Shown piece by piece: positions 57,306 to 64,000 of a stretch of DNA of 64,000 nt. The notes below the pieces were generated by a model. The model made no database searches. It saw only the letters and a list, made by a program, of their open reading frames with translations, and had not been told where the DNA came from. The first letter of the stretch is position 1, and each line of letters begins with the position of its first letter. Both the position numbers and the translations under genes were made by a program. Origin of the DNA: Citrus sinensis (lineage: Eukaryota > Streptophyta > Magnoliopsida > Sapindales > Rutaceae); NCBI RefSeq assembly GCF_022201045.2, contig NC_068560.1:34807001-34871000 (forward strand), in the 5' to 3' direction.

Positions 57306-60300
57306 TTCTTTTTAAATTCATTTTTACTTACGGCAATTGAACATTATTATTATTATTATGAATTAATTTTTTTTTAATTTGTTTGGGGCTTCAGTTGGGA
57401 ACATTCCGTATGATGCAACTGAGGAACAGCTTATAGAAATCTGCAGGGAGGTTGGTCCTGTTGTGTCATTCAGGTCAGTTTTCCAATTTTTTTTTTTTTT
57501 TTGGGGCGGGTGGGGGGTTATTTTTATTTTTTTTTAGTCAGCTCTTGTCATTATAGTTTCCTGATATGCTTAAACTGCCATGAAACTTGTACTATGAGTT
57601 TAAGATTATTTGGCGAGCGATTTAAGTTAGGTGAGATAATGCATCAAGTGCATAAATTGAAACCCAAAAGAAGAAACCACCTTGAGTCAAAGCATTACAA
57701 GTAGGTTTTGTGATTTTGTCATTATATGCTTATGATAATATGATAGAAATAGTCCATGCTCTTGATATTATGTCCTTTAGAACCTTTTTTTTATTAACTG
57801 TAATCTTTTAGTGTTGTTCATTTTGATATTTTCTGGCTTTTACTTGATGTTGCTAAGATTCATGCCCAACTCTTTTGATTTCCTCTGTTCTTTCTTGCGT
57901 TACTGTTTTATTTCAGTTTTACCCCAATTAATTTGCTTAAACTGTTGGTGGAATGAGTTTGTGATTGTTGGTAAGAAAACTATAATTAATTCATTGAAAG
58001 CATTTGAAAAGGATGTCCCACTTTTCAAGTCAATTGCATGTAAACTATGACGTCCCATGTGTCAGGATCCCTGTTTCATAAGCTATATACTTATATTTAA
58101 TTCGAGCAATAGTTAAAGCTTTTTATGAACTATGCTCGTTGTCAACCTATAAATTTGATATAAACTTGAACCTTCTTGGCAACATAGAATAAGCGCTGAT
58201 TATACTCTGGGTTTGCCTTTATTTTTAATTTCATTTTTCTTTATCAAAATGGTAACCTGTTGGTTTAAACTATTTCTGTTTCCTTTGCTTTCAGATTAGT
58301 TATTGATAGAGAAACTGGAAAACCAAAAGGTTATGGGTTCTGTGAGTACAAGGATGAAGAGACAGCTCTAAGTGCTCGCCGTAATCTACAAGGTTATGAG
58401 ATCAATGGCCGGCAATTACGTGTTGATTTTGCTGAAAATGACAAAGGAGCTGATAGAAACAGAGAGCAGGTGATAGTCAAATGTTTAGCCATGCTGTTAA
58501 TTTCCTCTTCCTCTCTTTTCCCCCCTTTTTGATTCAAACAAAGTCTTTTAGTTGGTATTGCTGTAGCCGGTCTTGCTGCCATAGTTTTTTTAATTAATGG
58601 ACAAGGATTAAGTTGCATTAATGTGCATAATCAGTTGCTTTGTTAATTTTCACAACGGCATTACCTTCTTAAATTCCTTTTGGCACTAATTTGTAGTGTG
58701 TTAAGTGTCAGTTTCCGTTTGAAGCTTCAATTATAATGATTGTTTTCTGTCTGTTGCAGGGTCGTGGTGGACCTGGAATGGCTGCAATTGTTGGTTAGTT
58801 TCTTTTTTATTTTATTGTGTTTTTTAACATGAATAAGACTAAAAAACTTCTTTTTAGTACCTACTGGCCAACGATATGTTTTGTGATGCTAAGTTTCTGC
58901 TGCTGACTTTATTTGTTATTTTTGTTCTGATGTATACATCGCAGACCCTCAAAAACAATTAGGGGGCCCAGCAATCCACGGAGAATCTGTCCACCATCAG
59001 CCCATTGGTCTCCATATAGCTATTACAGCTGCAGCTGTTATGACTGGAGCTCTTGGTGCTGCTCAGGTTGGGGTTCAATCAAATCAAAATGGTATTCAGA
59101 GTCAGTTGGCATCGCCCAATGATCCCTTAACTCTTCATCTGGCTAAAATGTCCAGGAATCAGCTAAATGAAATTATGTCTGAGATGAAGGTATGTATTTT
59201 AGAAAATTTTACGTTTCTTTTCTGGATTAGCTTGATTACTTAGGAATTCTTAGATTACTGGTATATTTAATGTCTTATATGATGGCAGTTGATGGCTACT
59301 CAAAATAAGGAGCAAGCTCGCCAGCTGTTAGTTGCAAAACCTCAACTGCTAAAAGCTCTTTTTCAGGTGTTTGTCTATTGTTTGCCTTTAGGGATAGTGG
59401 TTTTTTCTTGGCATTTTTTGTCGGTACTCCACTATGCACATGTGCCCATATATGTATGTGGTTTCTATTACAGAGTGCTGTATATTTTCTCCTGATGAGC
59501 CTTTATTTCTTAGCTGTTTCAAGAGGCAATAGCAATATTTTTACTCTCTAGTACTCTAAAAAATGAGCTTTTCATATTACTAATTTGTAATCGATACTTC
59601 TAAATTTATTTTTGCTTTGAAAAAGCCAAGAAATTGGCTCTATAGTTATTCTCTTGAATTTTATCTCTGGGGAAGAATTCCAGTTGTGCGCATTTGCATC
59701 CCCCTAGATTATCAAATGCCTGCAGCTCAGCGCATTGTCAATAACACCTTGTTTCTAGGAGTAAATTTTAATATAAAAACATCATTAGAATAAGTCACAG
59801 ATTCAGTGGGTTTGTTGAACTCTATACCTCTTGTACCACCTAACCAGTTGAGCCGCAAAACACAACCTCATCTACTTTCCTACTTTTCAATTGTATGTAA
59901 AGACTGCTGTTTATACCAAAATTGAAGCATGTAAAAAAAAAAGAAATGGCTGTATATGATGTTACCCTATAGCTTTATCTCAATCACGACTGCTGTTTCC
60001 TACTTGCTCTCCAAAACCTTACTTATCAGGCTTTGTTCTCCGTTGAACCTCTAAGGTCTCATCCAAATCATTCCAAATAGCAGTGTATACCTTGCAGGCT
60101 TTCAAAGGAGATGTGCCCAGCCATTCAATGCTGTATATATACAGGAAAGACTTGTATTTGCAAGTCTGGCATTGATGATTTTTTAATTAGAATATTGCTT
60201 CTTCATTTTATTATTTACAGGTACATACACGTTTTATATAATTGATTTAGATAAATAGAATTTGGGCAGATGCACCATGGGAGATCTAAAAAATCTTTAA

Positions 60301-62889
60301 AAGACTTTCATTTTCTCAAATCCAAATCCTGATGTATATCATTAATCAGTTTCATTTTTAATATGTTCTGAAATGTCATTTCTTTTTTTTGCCATCTTAT
60401 TGTGGCACTCACAACTTGATCTTAGATTTGTTTTTCTAATTTTGCTTGTAGGCCCAAATAATGCTAGGAATGGCGACTCCCCAAGTGGTTTGTTTCATCC
60501 TCACAAAGAATTGAATTATTATCTGTTGTTCAAGATTTAGTGATTATGTCACATGAAAACAGATTTTTTTAAAAAAATTTCTTGTTTTGGATTGTGCAGT
60601 CGCAAATGCCAATTCTCCGACAGGGTCCAGGTCACCCTGCACAGCCTTTATTTCAAGATGGCCAGCAGCAAGTAGCTCAACTCCCTGGTCTCCCCCCACT
60701 TGCACAGAAGATGCAATTGATGCCCAAAGTTCAAGAAGCTCAAATTCAGCTTCATAACCAATTTTCTGCAGCTACACAGCCCACTGTGCATCCTCAAATT
60801 CAGCTGCCACAAAATGCCAAGAACCAAGCTCTACAGCAAGCCTCCCTACCTGGGCAGTCTGGAATTCCAATGCTTCCTTCAATGCACCCCTCTGTTAGAC
60901 CTCAAATTCAGTTGGCAAATTCCTCTTCCTTGAACCAGCAAGTACATCCTCCTTCACTAGAAAACCAAGTACAGGTTTCAGCTTCCAGTTTAGGGCAGAA
61001 CACGTGGACAAAACTTCCAAATTCAGCCATGCGATCTTCCTTTTTGCCTCACCCTCCATCATCAGATGCTGGTTTCCAGGTAACCCAAGTCTTGTAGTGA
61101 TTCTTAGTTAACATAGTTGGAACCAATATGTACGTCTTAAATTGAAGTTGCCTTCAGGCTTGCAACACGGAATTGAATATTCTTTTAGCTCTGCTATGAT
61201 TTCTGAATGAAATTTACTGGTTGTGCTCAACTTAAGAGGAAGTCTAATACCCTTTGTTTTTGCTTTAATGTTAAAGCACTCAATCTCCATATCATACTGT
61301 CTGAGTGAAATTATGCTTTACTACTACAGCATATATTAAACTGCGTGCCATTAGTTTACATGAGTTGCAATGATTGACAATCTGTTTATTCTCTCAGTTA
61401 AACACACATTCATTCTTCTAGTACTTGAGAGAAACAAATTACATAGCTGCTAATCTATGTTTTGTTTGGTACTTATCTGGTTATTATTGTATTTCATTTG
61501 TGTATAAAATCTAACTTCCTTTTTAATAACAGCCTGGACCCTCAACATCAGCAGGCATTGGACAGACAGTTAGCAGGGACGCTGAAAGATCTGCTAGAGT
61601 TCCTGAAGATGGAACCAGGGCGCATAGAAATAATGCATATACAAACATGTCTATGGGTTTAGCCTCAAAAAGAAGCACGGTTAATGATCCTTTAGATTCA
61701 ATAAGTCACCCTTCGAAAATAGTGAAAACAGAGGATGGAAGTGGCACTTCTTTCTCTGTGGGGGCTTTGAATGTATCTAAACCCATTGGCTCTGCACCAT
61801 CCCAAGCATTTGGGGCTGGTTTAGTACCTGTAAATCAAGTTCCTAAAGTAGAAGAGGTGCAATATTCTGAGAAACAAATACCTCAGGTAATATGTTCTCG
61901 CCAGTGATCTCAATAAATCACAACCATCTGTTTTTTACATCTCAGTTTTGATTCATGCATCGGCTGTTTTAGACTCCAAATTATATCTCATTTTTTACTC
62001 TTTAAGTTATCATCTTGATAAGTGTTGGGGTTTTGATCATGTCTCTTTAATTTGCTCAAATGATGCCTTCTGTTCTCTGATAATAAACATATATATTTTG
62101 CCATTGTGTGGTGGCTTCTATCAGTTGACGAAATTTTTAATTTCAGTGCCACATGAAATCTTAAGATGGAGGCATGTATATTCTGTTGGAATTGAAGGGA
62201 CACTTGTTGTGTAAATAGATATGTAGGGTAGATGCATCTCTTTTGGATATTTTAAGTTCTCATGGAATAAAGATTGGCATTAAATATGTTAACATTTGTT
62301 TCTGATATCTAACTGTGAACTAGGATGCTGTTAGAATGTTGAAAGAATTATACTTTCAGGTTGTAGAACTCAACAAAGCAGTTTAATATTTGAAATTAAT
62401 GGGAGCAAGTTATCTTGGACAATAATTTTTTTTAAGGAACTAAACTTAGTGCCCAGGTCTTCAAATTTCTTGTGTTTGCCCCCAACCCAACCTTCTACCC
62501 TCTCCTTCCACCACGGCCCCCACCCCACACCTCCCCTCTCTCTATAATCACATCAAGTGTTCCCTGCACTGTGAATGCCCCTAGTTGTTTCTTTCTTTAG
62601 AAGTGTTGAACATTCTCGTTATCGGGTGCCTGTTTCCCTGCTTCTCTCATGATGTAGAGCACGCAATTATCTGCTGATTTCATATTCTGAAAAATGCCTG
62701 TGATTGATAGATGACGTTTCTACTGTTTCTCTATCTCAGCCGCAGATCTCACCTGATGTAGAGTCCGCCTTACTTCAGCAAGTGTTGAGTTTAACGCCGG
62801 AGCAGCTGAATTCATTGCCACCTGAGCAGCGTCAACAAGTCATTCAGCTCCAACAGGCATTATTGCGAGATCAAATGCAACCATCCTAA
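57245..62889 (+). CDS. CSTF64: Cleavage stimulation factor subunit 64 (CstF-64)
   Basis: Ten exons: 57245-57275, 57395-57473, 58295-58469, 58760-58793, 58945-59189, 59289-59366, 60452-60487, 60600-61079, 61533-61886 and 62740-62889 (1662 bases, 553 residues). An N-terminal RRM (about residues 9-88) has RNP2 CVFVGNIPYD and RNP1 KGYGFCEY, with [20 protein letters not shown]. The hinge that binds CstF-77 follows ([40 protein letters not shown]). The central half is Gln/Pro-rich. The last exon is the conserved C-terminal three-helix domain ([38 protein letters not shown]). The protein binds the GU-rich downstream element in pre-mRNA 3' end formation in the nucleus. Intron 1 starts with a (TC)n run directly after the donor. 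Confidence 0.95.
57276..57303. repeat. (TC)n microsatellite at the 5' end of CSTF64 intron 1
   Basis: GTCTCTCTCTC and onward, about 13 TC units starting right at the donor GT. Confidence 0.85.
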
Positions 62890-64000
62890 CAGTAAACTGT
62901 CAGGTGGATGAACATTCATGTTGCTGCAGGCCACTTCTTTTTTCACTTTGCCGTCAAGGAGGAGAGAGGCCTCCTATTTATTCAATGAAATACGAATGCC
63001 TTGTAAAATTATCAATCACAATAGACTTGATTTCTCATCAGGATACAGAAGCATCATACCATTCATGTAACATTAATGAGATTGTAGATTACGGGAAAAA
63101 ATCAGTTAGAAAAAAGAAAATTTTGTATTATGTTCCTACTGCCAGAGATTTGGTTTTTTATTTTTCTTTTGTTTTTCGGTTCTCACGATTAAGGATTTCT
63201 TATTTGCTTGTCCCTGGTCTCCATTTGTTTCTGACATTCTTGTTTGTTGGATTTAAGCAAATAATGCGAGACTAGGACTTTTCGTTTGAGCTATAGATTT
63301 TCAGTCAATGTGCCTTGCCTTGATTACCGAAGATGAAGCACTGAGGTGTTTGCTAAATTTTAGATTATGAAAGCGTTAATGGAAGAGTGGATTGGGAAAG
63401 CAACATTGCTATATCGTGCCAACGATGCTACTGCTAGCTGGATAAAATCTTGCATGGGCTCGTTGTCTAATTATTGAGAGCTGTTTTGGTACTTCTCTCG
63501 AGTGTCTAGAAGTGACGTGAAGCTGGGAAAAACTTGAGAGTTGAGACTGTCCAAATCACCCAGATGTATTCGAATCCGGATTATCTAAAACGGATCACCC
63601 AAACTATAATTGATATAATACCTAACACGTATGACTAAAATGAACAAACAGTTAGAACACGTATTTTTTTAATTTTTATTTTTTGTTTGAATCTGTTTGA
63701 TAATCAAATTAGTAATTTTTTTTTTTGAATTGAATGAGAAAGTCTTACCAAACGCCCTACCCTCTTCTTTGAAAGCTTCCTGGAAAAGTCAATTCAAAAA
63801 CACGAGGTCAACAAAACAGCTCGGGCAAAGTTCCAGGCGAGATACTCAGAATTCAACTGATAATAACGAAACAATAAAAGTCGTGAAACTAAGCTAATTA
63901 AGTAATTCCAGGTCCACGAGAAAATTCATTTTTAGTTATAAAAAAAAAAAAAAAAAACCGAATTTGGCGCTAAGACACCAACCTCGCCTTCTCCTCTCTC
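62890..64000. other. CSTF64 3' side and right-edge intergenic stretch
   Basis: The 3' untranslated region probably lies within 62890-63480. The rest is AT-rich. At the right edge, TTTGGCGC (63963-63970) matches the E2F site consensus and pyrimidine-rich CCTTCTCCTCTCTC follows, suggesting the promoter or leader of a gene beyond the window. No gene starts inside. Confidence 0.4.

Overview
The window is nuclear DNA of a flowering plant, almost certainly a eudicot. It has GT-AG spliced genes with short AT-rich introns, plant-only families (NAC, DYW-type PPR, MRF-type MA3 proteins, RABG3) and plant transposons (Mutator-like, hAT, TRIM). The protein sequences look like a woody rosid such as Citrus, but that is an impression and not something the sequence proves.

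Layout. 1-4.3 kb: two tandem copies of a small membrane-protein gene (DUF1475-like) on the minus strand; the downstream copy runs off the left edge. 4.85-10.8 kb: a dead MATE transporter gene, split in two by a 3.9 kb Mutator-like element (5291-9193) that carries its own wreckage: a broken FAR1/MURA-type transposase, a GRF zinc-finger fragment on the opposite strand, a 98-bp tandem repeat and a 36-bp minisatellite. 12.0-15.6 kb: a seven-exon Rab7 GTPase gene whose last intron holds a nearly intact 464-bp TRIM. 17.0-18.7 kb: a two-exon gene for an unnamed protein with two membrane spans. 18.7-26.1 kb: AT-rich repeats, including two neighbouring inverted-repeat elements (21862-23599 and 23659-25608). 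The second has a perfect 9-bp target duplication.

26.1-63 kb is a gene-rich block: MA3-domain translation regulator (-), tRNA pseudouridine synthase PUS3 (+), F-actin capping protein beta (+), HSP90 co-chaperone p23 (-), a DYW PPR protein (+), sphinganine C4-hydroxylase (-), a membrane-tethered NAC factor (+), tRNA-Lys(CTT) (+) and CSTF64 (+). Neighbours are often divergent (MA3/PUS3, p23/PPR, SBH/NAC) or convergent (CPB/p23, PPR/SBH). The 47.5-52.2 kb gap holds a GA-rich tandem duplication, a 474-bp hAT-type element built from GACCCGAA-like repeats with a perfect 8-bp target duplication, and a small foldback repeat related to one at 29.7 kb.

The genes are independent housekeeping or regulatory genes and do not form a pathway. 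I see no gene cluster or wholly new system. The most notable structures are the composite Mutator element inside the MATE gene, GRF-zinc-finger-like fragments in two different elements, the clean target duplications of several non-autonomous elements, the TRIM in the Rab intron, and the 13-residue repeats in the NAC factor. Exon coordinates were read by eye from splice signals and reading phase; each spliced coding length for a gene lying wholly within the window is a multiple of three.
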